From: VRUB01 sp046758085 | Lineage (GTDB): Bacteria > Pseudomonadota > Gammaproteobacteria > Acidiferrobacterales > SPGG2 | Direction: 5' to 3' | Length of the DNA: 26,110 nucleotides | NCBI GenBank assembly: GCA_046758085.1 | Contig: JBHHZP010000040.1 | Location: 1 to 26,110 of the forward strand | Part shown: one piece after another, positions 13,697 through 22,150 of the stretch | Position numbering within the stretch: the stretch's first letter is position 1 | How the letters are laid out: every line of letters begins with the position of its first letter | The notes under the pieces: generated by a model | What the model was told of the DNA's origin: nothing | Seen by the model: the letters and a program-made list of their open reading frames with translations, nothing else | The model's database searches: none | Made by a program: the position numbers and the translations under genes

Positions 13697-15451
13697 TCAC
13701 TCCGGCAAACCCGCCTCGCGCAGGGCGTCGACGAAACGCTCCATAACCTCTGGTCCTCCGAACGGGTTCTCTCGATATTTAACACATGATATTCCCGGCG
13801 CATGCGCCAACAGGTCGTTGAGGGCCGCCCGGGCCTCTTCGGGTCGCCCGAGCTTGGTCAACACAGCGGTCAAAAGGGCAAACGTCATGGATCGTGGATT
13901 CGGACTAAGGCTCGCGCGTCGCACCCAGTCGAAAGCCTCCTCGTAGCGCTCAAGATCGAACAGCAGGAAGGCCCGATGGGTCAGCATCCCGGTGAGAAAT
14001 ATGTCGCGTGGACTGAGCCGCATCGCGTGATCGATATGGGGAATGGCTTCCTTGGCCCGCCCCGCGGAACACAGGACCGCGCCGAGAAAGTGATGCGATA
14101 AGGCGTCGTTGGGATTGAGAGCGATGGCCTCCTTGACCTTTGATATGGCGACGTCATGATGGCCGAGCATGCTGTGCACCCGTCCGTCGTTCCACAGGCA
14201 AATCGGGTCCCGCGGGTCCAGTGTGATCGCCTTGTACGCCTTTTCTCGCGCCTGGTTCAGGAGCTCGCTACGGTTGTCGGGTATAAAATGCAACACGTAG
14301 CGCCAGCGAGCGCCGGCCCCCATCGCTAAGGCCGGCGCGAAAGTCGGGTCGAGATCGTTTGCCCTGTCGAACTGATCGATCGCCGACCTGAGCCCCTCTT
14401 CGGTCGACGTATGGTAGGCGGCAAGGCCACGCTGATAGAGTCCCCAGGCGTCCAGGTTGTCCGGGGGTTTTCGCTGTGCGCGCTCGCGTTCCACGTCACC
14501 GATCTCCGGTGCGATCGCCGCGACGATCGCTTCCGTGACTTCATCCTGGACCGCGAAGATGTCTTTCAGTTCACGGTCGTAGCGCTCGGCCCAGATATGG
14601 GTGCCGGCGGTGGCGTCGATGAGCTGCGTGGTCACCCGCATTCGTGTGTCCGCCTTGCGCACGCTGCCCTCCAGCACATAGCGCACGCCCAAGTCCTGCG
14701 CGACCTGCTTCACGTTGATCGCACGACCCTTGTAGGTGAAGGATGAATTGCGAGCGATGACGAAGAACCAGCGGTAGCGCGACAAACCCGTGATGATGTC
14801 CTCCGCCATCCCATCGGCGAAAAATTCCTGTTCCGGGTCGCCGCTCAGGTTGACGAAGGGCAGGATGGCGATAGAGGGTTTGTCGGGCAGCGGCGGTGGC
14901 TCGTCGAAGGCCAACAGCCGTGCCAACAGCACGCGATAGGCGCGAACCGGCTCCGTGATGTTCTTTACTTCTTGCGCGCCCATGTCTTGGAAGCCTACGT
15001 CGAGCTTGCCCTTGACCTGCTCGAACACGGAAGCCGAGACACAGATTCCGCCAGGCTCTGCCAGGCTTTCCAGACGCGCCGCGATATTGACCCCGTCGCC
15101 GTATATGTCATTGCGATCAACGATCACCTCGCCCAGGTTTATGCCGATCCGGAATTGCAGGCGTCGATCCTCAGGGATGTCGGCGTTCTGTTCAGCGAAA
15201 GCGCGCTGGACGGTAACGGCGCATTCGACCACTGCCACGACGCTGCCGAAATCAGCCAATACCGCATCTCCCGCGTAGTGAACGACTCGGCCACCCTTGA
15301 TCTTGATCTGGTTCGTGATGAGGTCGAGCGCAACGCCAAGCTGTTTGTGGGTGCCTTCTTCATCCTCACCCGTCAGCCGACTATAGCCCGCCACATCCGC
15401 ATAGAGGATGGCGGCGAGCTTGCGCTTTAAGTGCTCGGGTCCCGCCGGCAT
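13697..15451 (-). CDS. Class III nucleotidyl cyclase with FlgO/TolB-like and TPR domains
   Basis: This 584-residue soluble protein has three parts. Residues 8-175 are a class III adenylate/guanylate cyclase domain with metal-binding D19 (YADVAGYS) and D62 (GDAVLADF) and the transition-state pair in VNIAARLE (N122, R126). The position four residues before the second Asp, where many adenylate cyclases have a base-recognising Lys, is H58. Residues about 188-310 are a FlgO/TolB-N-like domain (PSIAILPFVNLSGDPEQEFFADGMAEDI). About 325-575 are TPR units (for example AWGLYQRGLAAYHTSTEEG, DALSHHFLGAVLCSAGRAKEAI). It would make a cyclic nucleotide, with TPRs sensing a partner. The ATG at 15451 has GGGGAGG upstream. 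The gene lies 36 bp downstream of a small exported-protein gene on the same strand. Confidence 0.92.
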   Translation of the reverse strand: MPAGPEHLKRKLAAILYADVAGYSRLTGEDEEGTHKQLGVALDLITNQIKIKGGRVVHYAGDAVLADFGSVVAVVECAVTVQRAFAEQNADIPEDRRLQFRIGINLGEVIVDRNDIYGDGVNIAARLESLAEPGGICVSASVFEQVKGKLDVGFQDMGAQEVKNITEPVRAYRVLLARLLAFDEPPPLPDKPSIAILPFVNLSGDPEQEFFADGMAEDIITGLSRYRWFFVIARNSSFTYKGRAINVKQVAQDLGVRYVLEGSVRKADTRMRVTTQLIDATAGTHIWAERYDRELKDIFAVQDEVTEAIVAAIAPEIGDVERERAQRKPPDNLDAWGLYQRGLAAYHTSTEEGLRSAIDQFDRANDLDPTFAPALAMGAGARWRYVLHFIPDNRSELLNQAREKAYKAITLDPRDPICLWNDGRVHSMLGHHDVAISKVKEAIALNPNDALSHHFLGAVLCSAGRAKEAIPHIDHAMRLSPRDIFLTGMLTHRAFLLFDLERYEEAFDWVRRASLSPNPRSMTFALLTAVLTKLGRPEEARAALNDLLAHAPGISCVKYRENPFGGPEVMERFVDALREAGLPE

Positions 15452-15487
15452 GGCCAGCCCTCCCCTTTATCTGGCACGAGACCCTCG

Positions 15488-15943
15488 TTACCGGATTTCG
15501 CTCGCTCTTACCAAGAAGGGGAGATCCCACGTGGTACCATGGTGTGGGTCGAACTCACCCGCTGGAAGAAAGTACCACTGGTTAGGCGTCATCTTCCCGA
15601 GTTTCTGAGGCAAGCGGGATAGGCCGTCAAATTTCACACCGGCTTTGAGCAAGGGCCTAGCGTCGACGAAGTCGATTGTATCTTCTTGCGTACTGCTGGG
15701 ATCAATAGCGTAGTGCGTATGGTGACTGTCCCATCCCATAAAGTAGCAGTATTGGCCGCTCGCTTTCGTGAAATCAAGCACGGTCTTGGGACGAAGCGAA
15801 AGGTGATTGGCGATGGTGCTGAGCTCTGCCCCGACTAATGCTGCCTGGTCTTTCTTTTCATCGGCCGAAAGGCTGCTCGGCAAAATGACCATGCGTAGGA
15901 TTACTGCGAAGAAAAGAAAAGTGCTTTGTAGCGGATTGGTCAT
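15488..15943 (-). CDS. Small exported protein of unknown function
   Basis: This 151-residue protein matches no family I recognise. The first 25 or so residues form a signal peptide (NPLQSTFLFFAVILRMVILPSS, then LSADEKK), so the mature protein of about 125 residues is probably periplasmic or secreted. The mature part has a single Cys, several His residues (DSHHTHY, FDPHHGTTW), and NQWYFLPAGEFDP near the C terminus. The ATG at 15943 has GGAGG upstream, which supports a real gene. A GC-rich stem-loop ends right beside that ribosome-binding site. The cyclase gene begins 36 bp downstream, so it may be co-transcribed and could supply a periplasmic input or be unrelated. Confidence 0.65.
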   Translation of the reverse strand: MTNPLQSTFLFFAVILRMVILPSSLSADEKKDQAALVGAELSTIANHLSLRPKTVLDFTKASGQYCYFMGWDSHHTHYAIDPSSTQEDTIDFVDARPLLKAGVKFDGLSRLPQKLGKMTPNQWYFLPAGEFDPHHGTTWDLPFLVRASEIR

Positions 15944-15956
15944 TGTCGCCCCCTCC

Positions 15957-15986
15957 GTGACGCGGGACTTACGCCCCGCCCGTCAC
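15957..15986 (-). promoter_or_regulatory. Stem-loop adjoining the ribosome-binding site of the small exported protein
   Basis: GTGACG (15957-15962) pairs with CGTCAC (15981-15986), and CGGG (15963-15966) with CCCG (15975-15978) across a two-base bulge, leaving an eight-base loop. The GGAGG of the gene starting at 15943 lies at 15952-15956, immediately next to the stem, so the structure could limit ribosome access. There is no T tract. Confidence 0.35.
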
Positions 15987-16195
15987 GCGATATGTGAAAA
16001 TCACTGACAGTCCAAACCCTGATACAAAAGCAAAATCAGTATGCGCCCGGTTGACCGAAAATCCAATACCCAGTCCACCAACAGCGGAAAGCAGTTGGAA
16101 GCGCAAATTCTGAACTAACTGAGGCGTGTAATAAGGTAAACGTCCAGCGGTAAGCCTGGATTTTCCAAGTCAGCTTGGCAACCGAGCTGCTGACG

Positions 16196-17188
16196 TCAGC
16201 TCACGGGGCCGTTGGGTGTCAAAAGGATCTTGCCATCGCGGCCTTCACTTGCCGCGTCCGCCAGTGCTTGCTTGATATCCTCCACGCCATAGATAGCAGC
16301 GACGGGGACATGGAGGGTGCCGTCGGCGAACCGCTCGCACAACTCCCAATACAGCGACGCGATGTCGGGGCGCGCCATCTCGCGCAATGCTTTGACCAGC
16401 CAAAAGCCCTTAAGCGTGATGTCGTGCACAATGGTCTGATGGGGCGTGATCATACAGGGCTCGCCGCTCAAGAACCCGTAGTTCACGACGGTCCCGCCAT
16501 CGGCGAGACAATCGGCGATGCGCATCGAAGCGTCGCCACCAATTGCGTCAAGTCCTAGTTTGATGCTCGCGCCGTCCGTCCCGGCTTTAACCATCTCGAC
16601 GATAGCGGGACCGTCGACAAGCACGACGTCTGCACCGATCCCTGTCAAGTCGCCGATCAACGATTCGCGGCGTACCAGATTCACGGTGTGCACACCGCGT
16701 GCCCTGGCGAGGCGGATCACGTGCCGACCCACAGCCGAGTTGGCGGAATTTTGAATGACCCAGTCGCCCGGGTCGAGCTCGACATAATTACGTAGCATCA
16801 ACAACGCCGTTGGCGGGTTTGCTTTCAGCATCGCCAGCTGCAAAAGATCCAGATCAGCAGCTACCTTGATCGCCTGCTCGGCTTTTAGCTTGACCCGCTG
16901 CGCCCAGTTAGTGCGTCCCAGGCTAATGACCCGGTCGCCAACCGCCAGTGTCTTGACCCCCTTACCGATTGCGGTGATTCGACCTACTCCCTCGATGCCA
17001 AGCCTGGCTGGCAGCTCGCTTGGCCCCGGATACTTTCCCTGAATTATTAGAAGATCAGCCGGATTGATCGGCGAGGCCTCGATGTCGACAACAACTTCGT
17101 CATCGGCCGGATCCCCGACGCCCTCGACATCAACACAGTGGCAAACCGCATGGGGAATACCGAATTCTGAGAATTCCACGGCTTTCAT
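16196..17188 (-). CDS. MDR-family 2-enoyl reductase (MECR/ETR-like quinone oxidoreductase)
   Basis: This 330-residue zinc-free medium-chain dehydrogenase/reductase resembles mitochondrial trans-2-enoyl-CoA/ACP reductase (MECR/Etr1). Evidence is INPADLLIIQGKYPGPSELPARLGIEGVGRI (about 41-71), which includes the Tyr (Y53) at the catalytic tyrosine position, and QNSANSAVGRHVIRLARARG (about 146-165), the NADPH-binding segment of that subfamily. NYGFLSGEP and GFWLV further support it. No zinc-ligand Cys/His set of alcohol dehydrogenases is present. It would reduce a 2-enoyl thioester or related activated alkene with NADPH. The gene begins 20 bp after the cyclase/ATPase gene ends and is the last of the minus-strand run. 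A 12-bp palindrome (16189-16200) overlaps its stop codon. GGGGGGA precedes the ATG. Confidence 0.88.
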   Translation of the reverse strand: MKAVEFSEFGIPHAVCHCVDVEGVGDPADDEVVVDIEASPINPADLLIIQGKYPGPSELPARLGIEGVGRITAIGKGVKTLAVGDRVISLGRTNWAQRVKLKAEQAIKVAADLDLLQLAMLKANPPTALLMLRNYVELDPGDWVIQNSANSAVGRHVIRLARARGVHTVNLVRRESLIGDLTGIGADVVLVDGPAIVEMVKAGTDGASIKLGLDAIGGDASMRIADCLADGGTVVNYGFLSGEPCMITPHQTIVHDITLKGFWLVKALREMARPDIASLYWELCERFADGTLHVPVAAIYGVEDIKQALADAASEGRDGKILLTPNGPVS

Positions 17189-17208
17189 GTTTTCCCCCCA
17201 GCTAGACT

Positions 17209-20200
17209 CTACGATAGCTCATCGAGCAACGCGCTCGCATGTTTCAAATCGGCCGTATTAAGGCCGTCTGTGAACCAACTATACACCGGCGCCAGCAGAT
17301 CGTGTGCTTCCGCGCGTTTGCCTTGGTCACGCCACAGGCGGGCCAGGTTGGTGGCTGCACGCAGCTCCCAAAATCTCGCGTCTTGCTTACGCGCGACCTC
17401 GACTGCTCGTTGAAGGGAGTTTTCCGCCTTGGCGTAATCAGGACATGGTTCCAATAGTATCAACACCGCCTTAAGCCGCCGCGCTTCGGCATCAAACCAC
17501 TGCTCGCCAGTTTCTTCGCCAGCAGCTATCACCTCGTCTATCACCTCCAGTGCCTTGTCGATCTCACCCGCTGCAGCAAGCGCTTGCGCTAGCATGGCCA
17601 ATCGATGGGGAAGGTGATATCTCGTGCCGCTAGCTCGCAGAGTAGCTAACCCATTTCTTACCTGCGCTATTCCTTTGTTAGTATCGCCTTGCAGTGTGAG
17701 CGCCCAGCCCTGCATCATTGTTGCCCACGCGGCGTACTGTGCCATACCTTTCTCCGACGCGAGTGACAACACGACCTTGGCCCGTTCGCCTGCTTCGCGG
17801 ACGTCCCCGTGTAACTGACACAGCTCGGCTCTGTACCACACACTATGGACGACACTCGGCACATGACCCACCTCTTGCGCCAGGCTCACCGCTCTCTCGC
17901 TGTAATTTCGTGACCGATCTGGATGGCCGAGCATCAGTTGGTTCAGAGCACCCAAACTGTGCGCACATACGCAGGGATCGTGGCCACCGTAGCGCAGGGC
18001 CTGCTGACTATGTGTCTCCATTCGATAAAGGCTAATCCCTGTTTCAATGTGGGTCTGCGCGCGATGAAGCTCCCCATCGGAACACATTGTGGATCCACCG
18101 GCGTGGTGGGCCTGGAGTACAAGCGTCTTATCCTCTTGGCTATCTGCCAGGGTGAAGAGTTCCTGCAGCAACTCTCGGGCCATCGGCGCTTTTCCGCCGG
18201 CGTGCGCTACCAACCACAACCCCCAGACCGCCGGGAACAGTTCTGCCGGATGCCCGATTGCCCGGGCCAGGTGGCGTGCGCGCGCGTAGGCATCCTGGGC
18301 CTCGCTCGTGTCCCATCCCTGGGTCGCCATCAAGGCCGGACCCAGCGCTATCAAAAAACCCAGCTCTCGCTCGGCGCGTATTTTCCCTTCGGGTAGGGCC
18401 TCAAGCAGCTCTAATCCCTTTTGCAAGTGACTGATCGCTTCGTGGTTGGCCGAGCGTCTGGCTGCTCGTTCTCCTGCTTCTTGCCAATAGCTAATTGCCT
18501 TCGTCCCGAGATCTGCATGCGTGTAATGATATGCTAGCAACTCTGGCCCGGTCTCGATGATTTCTGGAAATTGTTTTTCAAGTACCTCGGCAATGCGCCG
18601 ATGATACCGTTGTTTCGTTTTCTTCAGTAGCGATTGATAGGCCGCATCCTGCACGAGCGCGTGTTGGAAATGGTAGCGCGCGTATGGCGGCTTACCACGT
18701 CTTACGACCAACCCGGACTGTATCAATTTGTTAATACCAGTCCCCAACACTTCTTCCGCCGCCGGCCACACGGCTACAAGCAGATCGTGTGTGAACTCGC
18801 GGCCGATTACTGCACCGATCTGCGCTATCTCTTTCATTTCACCGAGATGATCGATTCGCGCCATCAGCGAGTCGTGTAGTGTGGCGGGTATCACGAGATC
18901 GGGTAGTGGCCCGCTTAGGGTATAACGATCAGCCTGTTCCGTTAGAAGGTCGGACTCCAGAACGGACTTGGTCAGCTGCTCGATGAACAACGGAACACCC
19001 TGTGTCTTGCGCACAAGTTCTACAAGAATCGATTCCGGCAAATCCTTACCTCCAGTTACCTGTCTCACCATCTCCGCGCACTGTTGTCTGCCCAGGTGAT
19101 TGAGTGTCAACAACGTGACGTGGCCAAACCGCGTCCAGCCTGGGGCGAACTCGGGCCGAAAGTTTACGATTACCAAAACCGGTAGATCCTGAACCCGGTC
19201 GATCAATCTTTCGAGCAACTCTAACGACGTAGGGTCCATCCAATGCGCGTCCTCAAAAACCATTAACACCGGCTTGTGTCCTGACAGGCCGTCAAGCTGC
19301 GACTCTATCGCTTCGAGTGTCTTCTGCTTCTGCACCTGCGGAGCGAGATCGAGTGACGCGTAGCGATCATCGGTCGGGATCGACAGCAACGCCGCAATCA
19401 GGGGAACGTCCGTGGCTAAGTTGTCGCTCGACTGAGCAAGAAGACTTTCCAGCTTGTCGAGGCGCTGATTCGGCGAATCAGTACGCGTGATTTCGCTCGC
19501 GCGCTCGAGTTGAGCGATAAACGGGTGCAATGCACTGTTCTTATGATACGGGGAGCCGTAGTAGCGCAAACGAAAATGTCGCTCGGCCTGCAGCTCATTA
19601 CACAATGCTTCGGTAATTCGCGACTTACCGATACCGGGCTCACCGGACAGCAACACTACCTGACCATCGCCGTCTTTGGCATCTTGCCATCGGCGCAACA
19701 GTAAGGAAATCTCGTCGGTCCGACCGACTAGAGGCGTGAGGCCGGCGGTACGTTGAGCGTCGAAGCGGCTCGGCACATCGCTGGCACAAACTACCTGCCA
19801 CGCGCGCACTGGCTCATGAAACCCTTTCAAGTTATGGGTCCCATGGTCAGCACATTCGAACAGTCCACCTACTAGCTGCCGTGTACTCTGGGCTATTACA
19901 ACAGAGTCTGGTTCGGCCAGCATTTGTAGGCGCGCGGCGAGGTTCGGCGTTTCGCCGATCACTGCTGCTTCCTCGGCGGCGCCTTTGCCAATTAACTCCC
20001 CCACCACTACTCGCCCGGTGGCAATCCCGATCCGCACCGCGAGTGCACGATTGTTTTGGCGACCAATTTTCACGTTAAGTGATTCCATCGCTCTTACTAT
20101 CTCTAGGCCGGCGTGGACAGCACGCGCAGGATCATCCTCATGTGCCTTTGGGTAACCGAAATACACGAGCATGCCGTCGCCCATATAGCGGGCGATAAAA

Positions 20201-20544
20201 CCTTCGTACCGCTTGATTACTTGCCCAGTCACTGTTTGATAATCACGGATAAGCTCGCCTAAGTCTTCCGGGTCGAGCTCTTGCGATAATGCGGTGGAAC
20301 CGACCAGATCGCAGAACATCACTGTGAGCTGGCGCCGTTCGGCTTCGGGTGTGGTCGTCTCAGCAGGTTGCTCTACCCTAGGACCGGCGTCTGTGTCCAC
20401 GCGCATGCCGCAATCGCCGCAGAACTTGGCGCCGGGCGGATTCTCGCCACCGCAAGCCGGGCAGCACGCTAGCAGTGATCCCCCGCAGCTGGTGCAGAAT
20501 TTCTTGCCGTCAGGATTGGCGGCGCTACACGTTGGGCATTGCAT
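17209..20544 (-). CDS. Zinc-ribbon / class III cyclase / AAA-ATPase / TPR signalling protein
   Basis: This is a 1111-residue cytoplasmic regulator. Residues 1-50 form a double zinc ribbon (C3, C6, C17, C20; then C28, C31, C42, C45). Residues about 70-255 are a class III cyclase domain with metal-binding D79 (FCDLVGST) and D123 (MGDGMLVYF) and NLAAR (N201, R205). R119 stands where many adenylate cyclases have Lys. Residues about 273-600 are an AAA_16/STAND-like ATPase with Walker A GEPGIGKSR (301-309) and Walker B VLMVFEDAHWMD. The rest is helical TPR-like repeats. In relatives the ATPase and TPR part acts as a signal-dependent switch. The start at 20544 is chosen because the zinc ribbon begins there and AAGGA precedes it; the frame stays open upstream but that part lies inside the rhodanese gene. 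It follows the four-rhodanese gene by 10 bp. Confidence 0.92.
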   Translation of the reverse strand: MQCPTCSAANPDGKKFCTSCGGSLLACCPACGGENPPGAKFCGDCGMRVDTDAGPRVEQPAETTTPEAERRQLTVMFCDLVGSTALSQELDPEDLGELIRDYQTVTGQVIKRYEGFIARYMGDGMLVYFGYPKAHEDDPARAVHAGLEIVRAMESLNVKIGRQNNRALAVRIGIATGRVVVGELIGKGAAEEAAVIGETPNLAARLQMLAEPDSVVIAQSTRQLVGGLFECADHGTHNLKGFHEPVRAWQVVCASDVPSRFDAQRTAGLTPLVGRTDEISLLLRRWQDAKDGDGQVVLLSGEPGIGKSRITEALCNELQAERHFRLRYYGSPYHKNSALHPFIAQLERASEITRTDSPNQRLDKLESLLAQSSDNLATDVPLIAALLSIPTDDRYASLDLAPQVQKQKTLEAIESQLDGLSGHKPVLMVFEDAHWMDPTSLELLERLIDRVQDLPVLVIVNFRPEFAPGWTRFGHVTLLTLNHLGRQQCAEMVRQVTGGKDLPESILVELVRKTQGVPLFIEQLTKSVLESDLLTEQADRYTLSGPLPDLVIPATLHDSLMARIDHLGEMKEIAQIGAVIGREFTHDLLVAVWPAAEEVLGTGINKLIQSGLVVRRGKPPYARYHFQHALVQDAAYQSLLKKTKQRYHRRIAEVLEKQFPEIIETGPELLAYHYTHADLGTKAISYWQEAGERAARRSANHEAISHLQKGLELLEALPEGKIRAERELGFLIALGPALMATQGWDTSEAQDAYARARHLARAIGHPAELFPAVWGLWLVAHAGGKAPMARELLQELFTLADSQEDKTLVLQAHHAGGSTMCSDGELHRAQTHIETGISLYRMETHSQQALRYGGHDPCVCAHSLGALNQLMLGHPDRSRNYSERAVSLAQEVGHVPSVVHSVWYRAELCQLHGDVREAGERAKVVLSLASEKGMAQYAAWATMMQGWALTLQGDTNKGIAQVRNGLATLRASGTRYHLPHRLAMLAQALAAAGEIDKALEVIDEVIAAGEETGEQWFDAEARRLKAVLILLEPCPDYAKAENSLQRAVEVARKQDARFWELRAATNLARLWRDQGKRAEAHDLLAPVYSWFTDGLNTADLKHASALLDELS

Positions 20545-20554
20545 CTGTTCCTTA

Positions 20555-22150
20555 CTACTGAAAAGGTTTCGAAGGGCGGAAACGCGCAGTCCCGTCGCGC
20601 TCGATCTGCTGCACCAGTCCGACCTCCCACGAGAGGTACTGCTGCATAGCATCGTCAGTGCCGGCGTCGCGGTCGTACGGACGCAACCACGCATCGTCCG
20701 CTTCACTCGCCATGTTCTCGAACCCCTGCGCCAGCGGCAGGCCCGCCGCCGCCCAGGCGGCGTTTCCGCCATCGAGCACCTTGACGGGCGTCGAGGTCAA
20801 GGCCGCCGCCTCCGGTGCCGAGAGCCGTGCGAGCACGCCGTCCTCGGACGTGAGCACGAGCAATGGGGCTGCCGGCAGCTCGGCGAGCGCGGTATTCAGC
20901 CGCGAGCGCAATGCGAACCAGGATTCGGGAATGTGCCGCTCGTAATAGTTGCGGCTACTGGAAAGATCGATCACGGTCACACCGCCGGCACTGAGCTGAA
21001 TCAGTGCCTGTGGCGACACTTTGTCCACCGTTACATCACCGAGCCCGAGCACAGGCGCTGCCCGCGGCCCCTTCTCAAGATCATTATCCGTCAAGCCGTT
21101 ATCCAACACGGTCACGTCGGCCCAGCCCATCTGCTTCAGCCACGAGGCGGTCATGGTGGCGCGTACGTCCGTATCATCAATCAGGACCAGACGCGCGCGC
21201 AGCGTGCCGACATAACGGTCGATCGCCTGCACCAGCTGACCGCCGGGGGCGGAGATAGAACCCGGCAAATGTCCGGCCTCGTACTCTTCTGGATTACGCA
21301 CGTCGAGCAAATAGAGTGAGCGCTCGTTGCTTTCGCTCTTCCAGGAATCGAGGGTGGCCGCACCTATGTGCTCGACCCCGAAACGCTCGCCCACCTTGGC
21401 CGCCGCAGCCTGGGCGCTGATCAGTCGATCGGGGGCAACTTCGGGAGCGTGCCGGTCCATGCCATGCTCGAGCTCGTATCCCGCCAGGTGCCAGCCCATG
21501 GTGCCGTTTCGTAGTGCCACCACCGGGTTCGGGGTAGCGGCATTAATTAATGACTGCGCGCCGATAATACTGCGCGTGCGCCCGGCGCAGTTTACGACCA
21601 CGAGCGTGTCCGGTGACGGTGCGATGTCCCGCACTCGGTAGACCAGCTCGGCACCCGGTACGCAGATCGCAGTGGGGATACTCATGGCCTCGTACTCTTC
21701 GGCCGGCCGGCTGTCCAACACCACAACATCCCCGCCCGCATCCAGCTTGGCCTTTAGCTCATCGGCCGAGATCGACGGCGTGTGGTACTCGTGTTCGATG
21801 AACTCGCCAAAGGCCTTGCTCGGAACGTTCACGCCACTGAACAGCTCGTAGCCCGCGTCCTTCCAGGAACTTATGCCGCCGCCCAGAATTGAGACATCGC
21901 TGTAGCCAAACTGCCGGAGCCGCGCCGCCGCTTTGTCGGCAAGTCCCTCGTCGTCGCACAATACAATGCGCACAGAACGCCTGGGGACGAGGTCAGCGAT
22001 ACGCAGCTCGAGCCGGCTAAGCGGCAGCGGGCAGGCGTACAACAAGTGCGCCTGCGCGAAAACCCCCTCCTCGCGCACGTCGAGCAGGGCAAGCTCATCG
22101 TCATCGAGCAGCATCTGTTTTAAAGCAGACGCCGATACCGTATCAGTCAT
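20555..22150 (-). CDS. Four-domain rhodanese protein
   Basis: The protein is 531 residues and contains four rhodanese-fold domains in a row (about 5-105, 125-230, 243-360 and 373-475), then a C-terminal tail (YLSWEVGLVQQIERDG, near 505-520) seen in multi-rhodanese proteins. Each domain has the D-x-R/S motif (LLDVREEG, VLDSRPAEEYE, LLDVRNPEEYEAGHLPGS, VIDLSSSRNYYERHIP). Only domain 2 has a full active-site loop, NCAGRTRS with C188. Domain 1 has a Cys (C65, LCDDEG) in an atypical acidic loop. Domains 3 and 4 lack the Cys (IDDTDV, TSEDGV). It probably carries sulfane sulfur on one or two cysteines, with the rest for binding. Its ATG overlaps the stop of the dioxygenase gene (ATGA), and it ends 10 bp before the cyclase gene, so it sits inside an operon. 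Confidence 0.92.
   Translation of the reverse strand: MTDTVSASALKQMLLDDDELALLDVREEGVFAQAHLLYACPLPLSRLELRIADLVPRRSVRIVLCDDEGLADKAAARLRQFGYSDVSILGGGISSWKDAGYELFSGVNVPSKAFGEFIEHEYHTPSISADELKAKLDAGGDVVVLDSRPAEEYEAMSIPTAICVPGAELVYRVRDIAPSPDTLVVVNCAGRTRSIIGAQSLINAATPNPVVALRNGTMGWHLAGYELEHGMDRHAPEVAPDRLISAQAAAAKVGERFGVEHIGAATLDSWKSESNERSLYLLDVRNPEEYEAGHLPGSISAPGGQLVQAIDRYVGTLRARLVLIDDTDVRATMTASWLKQMGWADVTVLDNGLTDNDLEKGPRAAPVLGLGDVTVDKVSPQALIQLSAGGVTVIDLSSSRNYYERHIPESWFALRSRLNTALAELPAAPLLVLTSEDGVLARLSAPEAAALTSTPVKVLDGGNAAWAAAGLPLAQGFENMASEADDAWLRPYDRDAGTDDAMQQYLSWEVGLVQQIERDGTARFRPSKPFQ

Noticed and set aside
16189..16200. Twelve-base palindrome with TGACGTCA core overlapping the enoyl reductase stop codon
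   Set aside because: Its position at the 3' end of a gene does not fit an operator, and no terminator-like T tract follows; probably chance.
20545..20772. Extension of the cyclase/ATPase frame by 76 codons upstream of 20544
   Set aside because: The extra residues lie inside the rhodanese gene and are Arg/Ser-rich without pattern, and the AAGGA site and zinc-ribbon start fit 20544.
20294..21319. Plus-strand open frame of 341 codons opposite the cyclase start and rhodanese end
   Set aside because: It crosses the boundary of two well-supported minus-strand genes and shows no domain or plausible ribosome-binding site.
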